From NCBI GenBank assembly GCA_963781345.1, contig CAWAFQ010000005.1:186001-250000 (forward strand): a stretch of 64,000 nt of DNA, written 5' to 3'. The translations under genes were made by a program, and so were the position numbers. The notes below the pieces were generated by a model. It saw only the letters and a program-made list of their open reading frames with translations. It had not been told where the DNA came from and did not search any database. Position 1 is the stretch's first letter; each line of letters opens with the position of its first letter. The DNA comes from JBBRHQ01 sp963781345. GTDB lineage: Bacteria; Actinomycetota; Thermoleophilia; Solirubrobacterales; 70-9. Shown piece by piece: positions 45,165 through 55,350 of this stretch.

Positions 45165-46679
45165 TTGAGTGCCGCTGCGCTGGTCGCCCGGCTGTTGCTG
45201 GCGGTTTTGTTCGCGATCGCCGGGGTCGCCAAGCTGCGCGATCGGCCCGGGACGCAGTCGACGCTCGAGGACTTCGGCCTGCCGACGCCGCTGTCTGGGC
45301 CCGGCGCCCTGCTGCTGCCGCTGGCCGAACTCACCGTGGCGGGGCTGCTGCTTCCCGACGCGACCGCTCCCGCGGGCGCGATCGGCGCAATCGCGCTGCT
45401 GGGCGTGTTCATTGCGGCGATCACGGTCAACCTTGCGCGCGGCCGGCGCCCCGATTGCAACTGCTTCGGGCAGATCCACTCCGAGCCCGTCGGCCCGCTG
45501 ACGCTGGTGCGCAACGCAGCGCTGATGGTCCTCGCCGGCTTCGTCCTCGCGAGTGGGCAAAGGAGCGCCGCATCGAGCGCGCTCGACAACCTGGGCGCTC
45601 TCGACACCCCAACCGTGATCGCGCTCGCCGCGCTTGGCCTCGCTGTCGCTGCCCTGGTGATCCTGGGTTGGCTGGCGCTGCACCTCCTGCGCCAGCAGGG
45701 CCGCGTGTTGCTCCGACTCGACGCGCTCGACGGCGGCGCCGGCACAAGCGCCCAGATGCCGGCGCCGGCGCCGGCAGGGCTGCCCGTCGGCGCGCCCGCG
45801 CCGGCATTTGAGCTACCGACAACCGACGGGAGCAACGTCGCGCTGGCGCAGCTGATCGGCGGCGGCCGGCCGCTCGGGCTGGCTTTCGTCGATCCCGGTT
45901 GCGGCCCATGTCGCTCGCTGCTTCCCCGGCTTGCCGCGCGCCAGGGCGAGGCGCAGGGGCCGCCCTTGGCAGTCGTCATCTCCGGCGAGGACGCGGATGC
46001 GGCGCGAGCGATGGCCGCGGAACATGACCTCTCGCAGGCGCTCCTTGACCACGACGGCTCGGTCAGGGACGCCTACGAGGTGCCGGGAACGCCGATGGCT
46101 GTGGCCATCGGGCGGGACGGCCTGATCCGAAGCGAGTCCGCCGCCGGGCCCGACGAGGTGCTCGAGATGCTGGACCGGCTCGACCGGAGGGAGCGCAACG
46201 GCTTCCAGCTGCCGGTCGTGCGGGTCGGGAACGGCGACCCGGGGGGCGCCGGTGACGACGACCCGGGGCTGGGCGAGCTCATACCCGACGTCGAGCTCGA
46301 GGACATCGACGGCGAGCCGACCTCGCTCAGCGCCGCAGTCGGAGGCGCACCCCACCTCGTACTGTTCTGGAGCCCGACGTGCGGTTTCTGCGAGGCGATG
46401 ATCGACGCCGTGAGGGCGCTCGGGGCCCGCGACGACCTCCCGCCGGTGCTGCTCGTCGCGACCGGCGATGCCGAGGCCAACCGGGCGCAGCGCCTTGGCT
46501 CGCGCACGCTTTTGGACCCCGGCTTCGAGGGCATGGGCGCGGTGCTCACCATCGCCGGGACGCCATCCGCGCTTCGGCTCGACGCCGACGGTCGCGTCGC
46601 CTCTCGGCTCGCCATCGGCGCCGACTCGGTGCTCAGGCTCGCCGGCGTGGGGCGCGAGTCCTCTGCGACGGATCGGTAG
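45165..46679 (+). CDS. MauE-like membrane redox protein fused to two thioredoxin-like domains
   Basis: 504 aa, TTG start. Residues 1-175 are a MauE/DoxX-type four-helix membrane domain with C98-N-C100-FG. Two exported-type thioredoxin domains follow: the first has CGPC (246-249) and cis-Pro GTPM; the second has CGFC (406-409) and GTPS. MauE and the thioredoxin-like MauD are needed to mature the disulfide-rich methylamine dehydrogenase light chain. This single chain joins the same pieces plus an extra Trx domain. It ends 3 nt from a convergent gene for a Tat-exported protein with 34 Cys, its likely client. Disulfide formation outside the membrane is inferred. Confidence 0.85.
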   Translation: MSAAALVARLLLAVLFAIAGVAKLRDRPGTQSTLEDFGLPTPLSGPGALLLPLAELTVAGLLLPDATAPAGAIGAIALLGVFIAAITVNLARGRRPDCNCFGQIHSEPVGPLTLVRNAALMVLAGFVLASGQRSAASSALDNLGALDTPTVIALAALGLAVAALVILGWLALHLLRQQGRVLLRLDALDGGAGTSAQMPAPAPAGLPVGAPAPAFELPTTDGSNVALAQLIGGGRPLGLAFVDPGCGPCRSLLPRLAARQGEAQGPPLAVVISGEDADAARAMAAEHDLSQALLDHDGSVRDAYEVPGTPMAVAIGRDGLIRSESAAGPDEVLEMLDRLDRRERNGFQLPVVRVGNGDPGGAGDDDPGLGELIPDVELEDIDGEPTSLSAAVGGAPHLVLFWSPTCGFCEAMIDAVRALGARDDLPPVLLVATGDAEANRAQRLGSRTLLDPGFEGMGAVLTIAGTPSALRLDADGRVASRLAIGADSVLRLAGVGRESSATDR

Positions 46680-46682
46680 CGC

Positions 46683-48374
46683 TCAGAGCCGGCGTGCCGA
46701 CGCGCCGCGCCGTGCTGGGGAGCCCGGGATGCGCAGCGGCTCGCCGCGCGTGCGAACGATCGGATTGCGGCGGGCCTTCTTTGCATACCGCGCGAGCTGG
46801 GCAGCCAGCGCCTGCAGCAGTTGCGTGCGCTGAGTGTCGGCCAGCGGGGCGATCAGCATCCCCCCGCTGGACGGCTGGGCCAGGAGCGCCTTGCGCACCC
46901 GTTTGAGGTCGTCACCGGCGACCCCGAGACGCTTCAGCGCAGCGGCCAGATCTGCCGGGACGCCCCCGGTCCGCACGGCTGCCTGCAACGCGATCAAATC
47001 GCCCGCCGAAACCGTGACCTCGGAGGTCCCGGTCGCGGTGAGGGCGTTCGCCGCCTTCGCCCGCAGCGGCGCGGCGCGGCGCAGAGCCTTCGCAGCCTGC
47101 GCGGCGAACGCCGCGGCCGCGCGCACCTGACGGCGGGTCAGCAGGGCGTCATTCTTGCGGGCCGCACCTCGGGCGCGGGCGAGCGACTTCGCCGACGCGG
47201 CGAGTAGCGCAAACGCCTTGGCCTCTGCCGCTATCAGGGCGTTGAGCGCCGAGGCGGCGCGCGCGTCAAGCCCCGGGCCGGGCTGCAGCTTCGCCGGCGC
47301 CGGCTTGGCGGCGACGACCTTGCGGCGGTAGCTGCGGTCTACGTGGAGGTCGGTGAAGGCGATACCGGCAGCCGCGCACTGCGCGTCGACGGCGGCGAGC
47401 GCGAGCAGCGCCGCATCGACCGGGCTCGACGCCGCCCTCGCCAAGAGGGCCGACTTCTTGCCACCGCCACTCGCACCGTGCGTCTCACCGAGGAGATTCC
47501 CCCAGAAGTCAAAGAGATTGTCGAGCGGTCCCTTCTCTGGGACCGGGGCGGGCTTGCCGCAGTGACTTCCGCCCAAGCAGACGTCGCCGGGCTTGCAGCA
47601 TTTGATCCCGCAGGTATCCCCCTCCGTGCACACGCACTGGTTGTTCTTATCGCATTCGCGCAAGGGCGGGCAGCACTGATCGGACCCTGAACAGTGGTGA
47701 TCTTTCGGGTCTTTACACTTCTTCCGGCATCTGTCCCCGAGGAGGTGGGACTCGCAGAACTCGTCGGGCGCGCAGCATTCGTGATGGCGGCCGCACGTGG
47801 TCTTACAGACGCACTCGGTGACCTTCGGATCGGGGCTGCACGTGTGATGCGGCGGGCAGCAGTAGTACCCCGACTGGCCGGGGATAGAAGGATTCTGACC
47901 GCATGTGACGGATCCCGTCTGGTTGCCCTTCACCTCGCAAAAGACCGGCTGCCCCGGGTACTGCCTGCAGGCCGCCGCGGTGTCCTCACAGTGCGCGTTG
48001 TGGTCGCCGTCGCCGGGCCTGCAGACCTGACCGGGGCGGCAGGCTCCCCCACACAACTCATTGCTGCAGCAAGGCGAGTCCGCCGACACGCATACCGACT
48101 GCCCACCGGAGCCCTGGCACTTCTTCGGCGTGGCGCCTGAGCAGACCCGCGCATCCGCGCTTGCCCATCCCGGGCGCAGGGTCGAGCCCGCCACAACGGC
48201 GCCGCCGATCGCCACGACCGCGCGCCGACGCGAGATTGGGGCGACGAGCGCGCGGGCGACGCCATCGAGCATCGCCTCAGCGGTATCCGGAGGCGTCACC
48301 GTCCGGCTGCTCGGGCCGTTCCGATCGGAGCTCGCAAGCCGCCGTGCCAGCCGGTCGACCCGGCCGTCAGTCAT
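46683..48374 (-). CDS. Tat-exported cysteine-rich protein (34 Cys) with helical C-terminal domain
   Basis: 563 aa, ATG 48374 with AGGGAG upstream. A long n-region precedes SRRR (48-51) and the hydrophobic AVVAIGGAVVAGS, a Tat signal cleaved near ASA (73). Residues about 78-290 carry 34 cysteines in 10-20 aa modules, many as CC pairs (SPCCSNELCGGAC, CCPPHHTC, CCAPDEFC, CCKPGDVC), like knottin or granulin repeats. After a linker comes an Ala-rich helical domain ending with basic residues (about 340-563). Tat export suggests folding before transport or a cofactor. Stops 3 nt from the MauE-Trx gene. No enzyme identity recognised. Confidence 0.75.
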   Translation of the reverse strand: MTDGRVDRLARRLASSDRNGPSSRTVTPPDTAEAMLDGVARALVAPISRRRAVVAIGGAVVAGSTLRPGWASADARVCSGATPKKCQGSGGQSVCVSADSPCCSNELCGGACRPGQVCRPGDGDHNAHCEDTAAACRQYPGQPVFCEVKGNQTGSVTCGQNPSIPGQSGYYCCPPHHTCSPDPKVTECVCKTTCGRHHECCAPDEFCESHLLGDRCRKKCKDPKDHHCSGSDQCCPPLRECDKNNQCVCTEGDTCGIKCCKPGDVCLGGSHCGKPAPVPEKGPLDNLFDFWGNLLGETHGASGGGKKSALLARAASSPVDAALLALAAVDAQCAAAGIAFTDLHVDRSYRRKVVAAKPAPAKLQPGPGLDARAASALNALIAAEAKAFALLAASAKSLARARGAARKNDALLTRRQVRAAAAFAAQAAKALRRAAPLRAKAANALTATGTSEVTVSAGDLIALQAAVRTGGVPADLAAALKRLGVAGDDLKRVRKALLAQPSSGGMLIAPLADTQRTQLLQALAAQLARYAKKARRNPIVRTRGEPLRIPGSPARRGASARRL

Positions 48375-48539
48375 GCGGAGCTCCCTACCACAACCCTCAC
48401 AGTCGGCAACCTACCTGGGATCCGGACGGCAGTCAAGCGGCCCCGCGCCGCGACGGCAGTTCTGGGTTTCCGTCCTGCCCGCCGGTTCTCGATCAGCCCG
48501 CCATCTGCCGTCCGGCCGGGTAGGGCCTGGCTCCGTGAC

Positions 48540-48719
48540 TCAGCGGAAGCGGGCGGCGAGACCGGCGAGCGGGACTGAGGCGTCCGCCTCGGGGTCCGGA
48601 CAAAGGTGCAGCCGGCGCTTCGGAAGGGGGAGCCGCGCGACCTCGGCGCCGCTGTCCTCGCCGGTGTCCTCGCCTCTGGCAGCGTTTTCGGGATCGTCCC
48701 GCGGCGGCGGGTGCACCAA
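48540..48719 (-). CDS. Possible small protein (59 aa)
   Basis: In the 481-nt gap 48375-48855, a TTG at 48719 with AAGGAG 7 nt upstream opens 59 aa. It starts LVHPPPRDDPENAARGEDTG, ends with PLAGLAARFR, and uses G/C at most third positions. The middle (VARLPLPKRRLHLCPDPEAD) is not recognised. The rest of the gap shows no convincing gene. It may instead be an untranslated leader. Confidence 0.35.
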   Translation of the reverse strand: MVHPPPRDDPENAARGEDTGEDSGAEVARLPLPKRRLHLCPDPEADASVPLAGLAARFR

Positions 48720-48855
48720 CTTCAGACTCCTTGTGCCGATCACCCCGCAAGCATTGCCAAAGGCCGTCAACGTAGCGTTTCCATAACGTCGGAACCGACC
48801 GCACGACGGCGCCCGGCCAGGCGAGGCAGCTGGATGGTTGTTCCAAATCCCCGAT

Positions 48856-49980
48856 CTAGTTGAGATCGCGCCCGGCCCTGTGGCGGAGGGCCAGGACCCT
48901 CTGGACCGAACGCTCGAACCGATTGCGATCGAGCGACCCGGCCCTCAGCTTCTTGCGAAGCGCCCGGTAGGCGCTGGCTCCGGCGCGGTAGTCGGTGAAG
49001 AGCAGCAGGTCGGTGCCGGCCTTGGCCGCCGAGAGACCGGCCTTCGCCGGCCCGCCGAAGGCGCCCACCGAGACTGTGCCGAGAGCGTCGGTGATCGAGA
49101 CCCCGCGAAAGCCGAGCCGGGTGCGCAGCTCGCGGGTGGCGATCGGCCTTGCGAAGGCCGCGGGCTTCCCCGAATAGGCCGGGTAGATGGCCGTGCTCAG
49201 CATCACCATCGCGCCCCGGATCGCCGCGAAGCGCTCATACGGCGCCTCGTCGACGCGCCGCAGCTTCCGCTTCGAGAGGCGGATCCGCTGAACCGCGAAG
49301 TCGGTGTCCCTTGTTGCCGCTCCCAGCCCCGGGAAGTGCTTGGCCGTCGCCGCGACCCCACGCTTCTGCATCGCGTTGGCAAAGGCCACGCCGGTGTCCT
49401 TGACCCGTTCGGCGGTCGAGCCGAAACCGCGGCTGGTCGCGGCCGTGTCGCTGCCGGGCCTGGCGACGTCGAGGACCGGGGCCAGGTTGACGTTGACGCC
49501 GACGTTGAGCAGGTTGCGGGCGGTCCGGCGGCCCTGCTCGCGGCTGAAGCGCGTCCCGCGCGCGCCCATCCCGGCGGCCGACGCGGTCGGAGCGCCGCCG
49601 ATCCGCTTCACCAGCCCGCCCTCCTGGTCGATCATCACCAGCAGCGAGTCACGCAGGCCACGCGGGCGGGGGACGTGCTGGATGCGGGCGACCAGCCTGC
49701 GGCCCGCTTCGCGGCTCGGGAAGTTGTCCGAGAAGAGGATCACCCCGGCCACCTTGCCCTCGCGGATCATCTCCCTGACACCGCCGGGGACCTCGGTGCC
49801 GGGGAAGCCGACGACGATCCGCTGGCCGGCCAGGTGCCGGACGCTCAGCTGCTCGGCGGCGCTGAGCCGGCGCTCCGATCGGCCGGCCCCGAGGGCCCCA
49901 CCGAGGGCGAAGGCGGCGATCGCCGCAGCGCCGAGAACGACGAGGGCGATCTGGCGTCTCTTTTGCTGGGGCCGAGCCAC
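48856..49980 (-). CDS. Glycoside hydrolase family 3 (NagZ-like), membrane-anchored or exported
   Basis: 374 aa from GTG 49980. N-terminal hydrophobic anchor IALVVLGAAAIAAFALGGAL. GH3 signatures: DQEGGLVKR, KHFPGLGAATRDTD and SITDALG, with the nucleophile Asp in the last. Length fits single-domain beta-N-acetylglucosaminidases of the NagZ type, which trim cell-wall fragments. Exported location differs from cytoplasmic enteric NagZ but is common in Gram-positive bacteria. A TAAGAT box lies 6 nt upstream. Divergent from bioB. Confidence 0.88.
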   Translation of the reverse strand: MARPQQKRRQIALVVLGAAAIAAFALGGALGAGRSERRLSAAEQLSVRHLAGQRIVVGFPGTEVPGGVREMIREGKVAGVILFSDNFPSREAGRRLVARIQHVPRPRGLRDSLLVMIDQEGGLVKRIGGAPTASAAGMGARGTRFSREQGRRTARNLLNVGVNVNLAPVLDVARPGSDTAATSRGFGSTAERVKDTGVAFANAMQKRGVAATAKHFPGLGAATRDTDFAVQRIRLSKRKLRRVDEAPYERFAAIRGAMVMLSTAIYPAYSGKPAAFARPIATRELRTRLGFRGVSITDALGTVSVGAFGGPAKAGLSAAKAGTDLLLFTDYRAGASAYRALRKKLRAGSLDRNRFERSVQRVLALRHRAGRDLN

Positions 49981-49986
49981 CCCCCG

Positions 49987-49992
49987 ATCTTA
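49987..49992 (-). promoter_or_regulatory. -10-like TAAGAT before GTG at 49980
   Basis: TAAGAT on the minus strand ends 6 nt before the GTG of the GH3 gene, with no ribosome-binding site in between. Confidence 0.4.
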
Positions 49993-50013
49993 CGAGGCGT
50001 CCGCGGTGGCTCC

Positions 50014-50019
50014 TAGCCT
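50014..50019 (+). promoter_or_regulatory. -10-like TAGCCT upstream of bioB
   Basis: TAGCCT lies 31 nt before the bioB ATG, which has its own GGAAGG ribosome-binding site; a conventional leader is expected. It shares the 70-nt gap with the GH3 promoter. Confidence 0.4.
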
Positions 50020-50050
50020 GACTCCACTCCACTCCCGGGAAGGAAGGCCG

Positions 50051-51184
50051 ATGCCACCGTTGATCACATTCGAGGAGGCTCTCGAACTCGGAGCCCTGAG
50101 CGACCACGACGCCATCGGCGATCTCGTCGAGCGCGCATGGGCGGTTCGCAGGGAGAACTTCGGCGACTCGACCGACATGTGCTCGCTGGTCAACGCCAAG
50201 TCGGGTGGTTGTGCCGAGGACTGCGGCTTCTGCGCCCAATCTCGCTACGCCGAGTCCGACACGCCGATGCACGCGATGATGGAGCCGGAGCAGATCCTCG
50301 AGCACGCGCGGGCCGCGGAGGCGGCCGGGGCGCACCGCTTCTGCATGGTCACCCAGGGCCAGGGGCTCTCGAAGCGCGACTTCGCCAAGATCGTCGAGGG
50401 CGCCAAACTCGTCTCAGAGCACACCAACCTCAAGCGCTGCGCCTCGATCGGCCACATGTCGCCGGAGCGGGCGAAGACGCTGCGCGAGGCGGGCATCCAG
50501 CGCGTCCACCACAACGTCGAGACATCGCGCTCGCACTATCCCGAGGTCTCGACCACCGTCCGCTACGAGGGCCGCCTGCGCACGATCGAGGCGGTCAGGG
50601 AGGCCGGCCTCGAGACCTGCGTCGGCGGCATCCTCAACCTCGGCGAGACCGAGCGCCAGCGGGTGGAGATGGCGTTCGAGCTATCTGAGATCAACCCGAC
50701 CTCGGTCCCGATAAATCTGCTCAACCCCCGCACCGGAACGAAGTTCGGAGAGCGCCCGCTGATGGATCCGTGGGACGTTGTCAAGTGGGTCGCGATCTTC
50801 CGCCTGATCATTCCCGGGGCGCTCTTCCGGCTCTGCGGCGGCCGGGTCGAGAACCTCGGCGAGCTGCAGCCGCTGGCGGTGCGGGCCGGGCTCAACGGGG
50901 TGATGATGGGCAACTTCCTCACCACCCTCGGCGCCGAGCCGGAGGACGACCGGGCGATGTTCACCGAGCACGGCCTCAACGTCGCCCGCCAGCCCGACAA
51001 CGGCGCCAATCCGCGCCCCGACAACCGCGACGGATGGCTCCAGGGAGAGACGCCGCCGACGCCGATCGACGAGCTCATCGACCACCAGGACGAGGCCAAC
51101 TTCTGGGATCCCTCGACCCAGCTGCGGGTGATCCGCAAGACGCGCAAGCCGCCGCCCTACCCCGGCGAGCGGCGGGCAGCGTGA
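50051..51184 (+). CDS. bioB: Biotin synthase
   Basis: 377 aa from ATG 50051 after GGAAGGAAGG. Radical-SAM motif CAEDCGFCAQS (CxxxCxxC, about residue 57) binds the [4Fe-4S] cluster. Further motifs: VHHNVETSRSHYPEV and CVGGILNLGET, typical of BioB. It inserts sulfur into dethiobiotin, using a second iron-sulfur cluster as sulfur donor. The frame is open upstream, but those residues overlap the divergent gene. Followed by bioF after 13 nt. The C-terminal tail (about 40 aa) is longer than in E. coli. Confidence 0.93.
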   Translation: MPPLITFEEALELGALSDHDAIGDLVERAWAVRRENFGDSTDMCSLVNAKSGGCAEDCGFCAQSRYAESDTPMHAMMEPEQILEHARAAEAAGAHRFCMVTQGQGLSKRDFAKIVEGAKLVSEHTNLKRCASIGHMSPERAKTLREAGIQRVHHNVETSRSHYPEVSTTVRYEGRLRTIEAVREAGLETCVGGILNLGETERQRVEMAFELSEINPTSVPINLLNPRTGTKFGERPLMDPWDVVKWVAIFRLIIPGALFRLCGGRVENLGELQPLAVRAGLNGVMMGNFLTTLGAEPEDDRAMFTEHGLNVARQPDNGANPRPDNRDGWLQGETPPTPIDELIDHQDEANFWDPSTQLRVIRKTRKPPPYPGERRAA

Positions 51185-51197
51185 CCGCCGGGCGCCG

Positions 51198-52437
<1,240 letters not shown>

Positions 52438-52446
52438 AGGCCTGGC

Positions 52447-53118
52447 TTGCGCGGCGTCTTCGTCACCGGGACCGGGACCGCGATCGGGAAGACGGTCGTC
52501 GCCGCGGTGATCGCCCACGGCCTCGCCGGCGGCGGCGAGAAGGTCGCCGTATTCAAGCCGGTCCTCACCGGTCTCACGGAGGGTGGCGAGCCCGACCACG
52601 AGCTCCTGCGCCGCGCCTCGGGCACCCGGCAGCCGCCGGGCGAGATCGCCCCCCACCGCTTCGGCCCTGCGGTCTCCCCGCACCTGGCGGCGGAGCTGGC
52701 CGGCGTCAGGCTCGAGCCCGCTGAGCTGGTGGCGGCGGCGCGCGAGGCGGCTGCCGGAGCCGACACGCTCGTCTGCGAGGGGGTTGGGGGGCTGTTGGTG
52801 CCCCTGACCCCCGGCTACCTGGTGCGCGACTTCGCCCGCGAACTCGAGCTGCCGCTTCTGATCGCCGCCTCCCCCGCGCTTGGAACGATCAACCACACCC
52901 TGATGACCGTCGAGGCGGCGCGAGCCGTCGGCCTCGAGGTCTGCTGCGTCATCCTCACCCCGTGGCCGGGCGAGCCGGGCGAGGTCGAGATCTCGAACCT
53001 GGAGACGCTGCGCCGCCTTGCCGGGACCGAGGTCGAGACGCTCGCCGAGATCGACCTGGCGGAGCCCGGCGGATGGCCGCCCGTACCGGAACCGGTCGCG
53101 GAGCGGCTCAGGCGCTGA
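52447..53118 (+). CDS. bioD: Dethiobiotin synthetase
   Basis: 223 aa, TTG start 52447. P-loop FVTGTGTAIGKTVVAAVI, substrate region FKPVLTG and VCEGVGGLLVPLTPG are as in BioD. It makes the ureido ring of dethiobiotin from 7,8-diaminononanoate, CO2 and ATP. Third gene of bioB-bioF-bioD. Its last 11 nt overlap the convergent MFS transporter gene. Confidence 0.92.
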   Translation: MRGVFVTGTGTAIGKTVVAAVIAHGLAGGGEKVAVFKPVLTGLTEGGEPDHELLRRASGTRQPPGEIAPHRFGPAVSPHLAAELAGVRLEPAELVAAAREAAAGADTLVCEGVGGLLVPLTPGYLVRDFARELELPLLIAASPALGTINHTLMTVEAARAVGLEVCCVILTPWPGEPGEVEISNLETLRRLAGTEVETLAEIDLAEPGGWPPVPEPVAERLRR

Positions 53119-54715
53119 GCGCTTCGGAGGGCGCGACCTCGGAGCCGCCGGGGTTGACCGCGGCCCGGGAGGCTTCGAGGCCGATCGAGCGCCGCTTCGA
53201 ACGGATCGCGGTGGTGCCGACGAGGGCGCCGATCAGGGTCACCGCTGCGCAGACGCCCATCGCGTGCCCGAGCGCGTAGACGAACGCCTCCTGGGCGGCT
53301 GCGGCGGCCTCCTTGGCCTGGGCCCCGGGCAGGCCTGCAAGCGCCTGCTGCGAGCCACCGGCGCCGAGTCCGTCGGCGATCGCGGCGCGCTGCGGGGCCG
53401 GAATCCCCGAGCCCGTCAGGAGCGTGTCGAGACGAGCGGAGGAGAGGCTCTGGAAGATCGCTCCGGTGACGGCGACGCCGAGGCTGCCGCCGACCATGCG
53501 AAAGGTCGAGAGGACGCCGGAGGCGATCCCGGCCTTCTCCACAGCGACCGCGTTCATCGCCGCGCTTGTCATCGGCGACATCGTCATCGCGATGCCGATG
53601 CCGAGGAGCATGAAGCCGGGGAGCAGGTCGAGGTAGCTCGAGTGTGTCGTGATCGTGGTGAAGGTCATCAGCGAGGCCGCGAGCACGACCAGCCCACCAC
53701 CGATCAGCCAGCGCGGACCGTAGCGGTCGGCGAGCCTGCCCGAGAGCGGCGCGATGATGACGATCATCAGGGTCGAGGGCAGGAATCTGATCCCGGCCTC
53801 CAGCGGCGAGTAGCCGAGGATGTTCTGCATGTAGAGGGCGAGGAAGAAGAAGACGCCCAGCATCCCGAAGGAGATGACCAGGGCGACGACGACGGCACCG
53901 AGGAAGTTGCGATCCGAGAGCAGGCTGAACTCGATCATCGGCGACGCGACCCGAAGCTCGACCGCGACGAAGGCGAGCGCGAAGACCACGAACCCGGCCC
54001 CCAGCGCGATGATCTCGGGCGAGCCCCAGCCCCAGCTATTGCCCTCGACCAGGGCCAGGATCAGCGCCGTGAGCGAGGCGGTGAGCGTGGCGACGCCGAG
54101 GTAGTCGACCTCGCGGCCGACGGTCCAGTCGCGGGACTCGCGCACGGCGAAGAGCGCCGCCAGGATCGCCCCCGCCGCGACCGGGAGGTTGAGGTAGAAG
54201 ATCGCCCGCCAGGAGACGTGCTCGGTGAGGAAGCCGCCGAGAACCGGGCCGACGGCGAGGGCGAGGGCGGAGACGCCGGCCCAGGTGCCCATCGCCTTGC
54301 CTCGCTCATGCGGCGGGAAGGCATTGGTGATGATCGAGAGAGTCGCCGGCATCATCAGCGCCGCGCCGACTCCCTGGACGATGCGGCTGAGGACGAGTGA
54401 GGTCGCGTCGGCGGCGAGGCCTGCTGTCGCCGATGAGAGGGCGAAGATGACGACTCCGATCAGGAACATCCGCCTACGGCCGAAGATGTCGCCGAGCCGG
54501 CCCCCGGTCGCCAGCAGCACGGCGAAGGAGAGCGTGTAGCCGCTGATCGTCCACTCGAGGCCTGAGATCGAGGCGCCGAGGTCGCGCTGGATCGACGGCA
54601 GAGCGACGTTGACGACCGTGTTGTCGAGCATGATCATGAACAGCGCGAAGCACATCGCCGCCAGCGTCCACCACTTGCGGTTCTCGTCGGTGATCAGGTG
54701 GTGATAGCGGGTCAT
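53108..54715 (-). CDS. DHA2-family (EmrB/QacA-type) MFS efflux transporter
   Basis: 535 aa, 14 membrane helices. DHA2 signatures: LDNTVVNVALPSIQRDLGAS in TM1, GGRLGDIFGRRRMFLIGV (motif A) and RIVQGVGAALMMPATLSIIT (motif C). These transporters export drugs or toxic compounds by proton antiport. ATG overlaps the MarR stop by 1 nt (TGATG), so it is coupled to that repressor gene. The substrate is not readable. Its presence inside the biotin locus is probably coincidental. Confidence 0.9.
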   Translation of the reverse strand: MTRYHHLITDENRKWWTLAAMCFALFMIMLDNTVVNVALPSIQRDLGASISGLEWTISGYTLSFAVLLATGGRLGDIFGRRRMFLIGVVIFALSSATAGLAADATSLVLSRIVQGVGAALMMPATLSIITNAFPPHERGKAMGTWAGVSALALAVGPVLGGFLTEHVSWRAIFYLNLPVAAGAILAALFAVRESRDWTVGREVDYLGVATLTASLTALILALVEGNSWGWGSPEIIALGAGFVVFALAFVAVELRVASPMIEFSLLSDRNFLGAVVVALVISFGMLGVFFFLALYMQNILGYSPLEAGIRFLPSTLMIVIIAPLSGRLADRYGPRWLIGGGLVVLAASLMTFTTITTHSSYLDLLPGFMLLGIGIAMTMSPMTSAAMNAVAVEKAGIASGVLSTFRMVGGSLGVAVTGAIFQSLSSARLDTLLTGSGIPAPQRAAIADGLGAGGSQQALAGLPGAQAKEAAAAAQEAFVYALGHAMGVCAAVTLIGALVGTTAIRSKRRSIGLEASRAAVNPGGSEVAPSEALSA

Positions 54716-55248
54716 CAGGCCTGCAGCCGCTTCAGCTGCTCGTAGTTGCGCGCAAGCTCGTCGCGCTCGAGGAGGACGCCCAGCGCCGAGTCGAGCTTGC
54801 CGCGCTCGGCCGCGGTGAGGCCGGCGGAGAACTCCCGGAGTCCCTCGAGGCGGGCGCTGAGGATGCGGCCGACCACCTCTTCACCGGAATCGGTGATCGC
54901 GATCCTGCGCACGCGGCGATCATCGGGGTCCTCGACCCGGGTCACATGGCCGTCCTCGACGAGGCCGTCGACTGCACGGCTGATCGTCGCCAGCGAGAGC
55001 CCGACCTGCTCCGCCAGCGCCTTGCCCGGGCACGATGCGTCGCCGGCGTCGCCGCCGGCGCCCGAGAGCACCAGAAGCGCCTTGCACTGGGTCAGCGTCA
55101 GCCCACTCTCCTCGATCGCACGCAGCTGACCGCCGCGATCGAAGACGAACAGGTGGCGGAGCAGGGCCCCCAGTCGCAGCGCCGTCTCGGTCGCCCTGAC
55201 CTCGGCCTCGCGCTCGCCCGCCATCGTCTCCGCCGCACTTGCTTGCAT
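54715..55248 (-). CDS. MarR-family transcriptional regulator
   Basis: 177 aa winged helix: LTLTQCKALLVLSGAG, CPGKALAEQVGLSLATISRA (recognition helix region) and VTRVEDPDDRRVRRIAITD (wing, about residues 105-125), which is the MarR pattern. ATG 55248 lies inside the first of two TTGCATANNCGCAA repeats, so it very likely represses itself and the coupled efflux gene. The inducer is probably a compound exported by that pump. Confidence 0.88.
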   Translation of the reverse strand: MQASAAETMAGEREAEVRATETALRLGALLRHLFVFDRGGQLRAIEESGLTLTQCKALLVLSGAGGDAGDASCPGKALAEQVGLSLATISRAVDGLVEDGHVTRVEDPDDRRVRRIAITDSGEEVVGRILSARLEGLREFSAGLTAAERGKLDSALGVLLERDELARNYEQLKRLQA

Positions 55249-55273
55249 ACACGCAATGGTTGCATAGTCGCAA
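55243..55273. promoter_or_regulatory. Tandem MarR operators TTGCATANNCGCAA
   Basis: TTGCATACACGCAA (55243-55256) and TTGCATAGTCGCAA (55260-55273) are 14-bp imperfect palindromes 17 bp apart, spanning the MarR start codon. Two such sites over the promoter fit autoregulation of the MarR-MFS operon. Confidence 0.65.
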
Positions 55274-55350
55274 GCACTATTGGGGGAACGCGGCGCCGTC
55301 TGTGACGCACCTCACCCTCGGGTGGCGGGACAGTTCGGGAGAAGCTCTGG

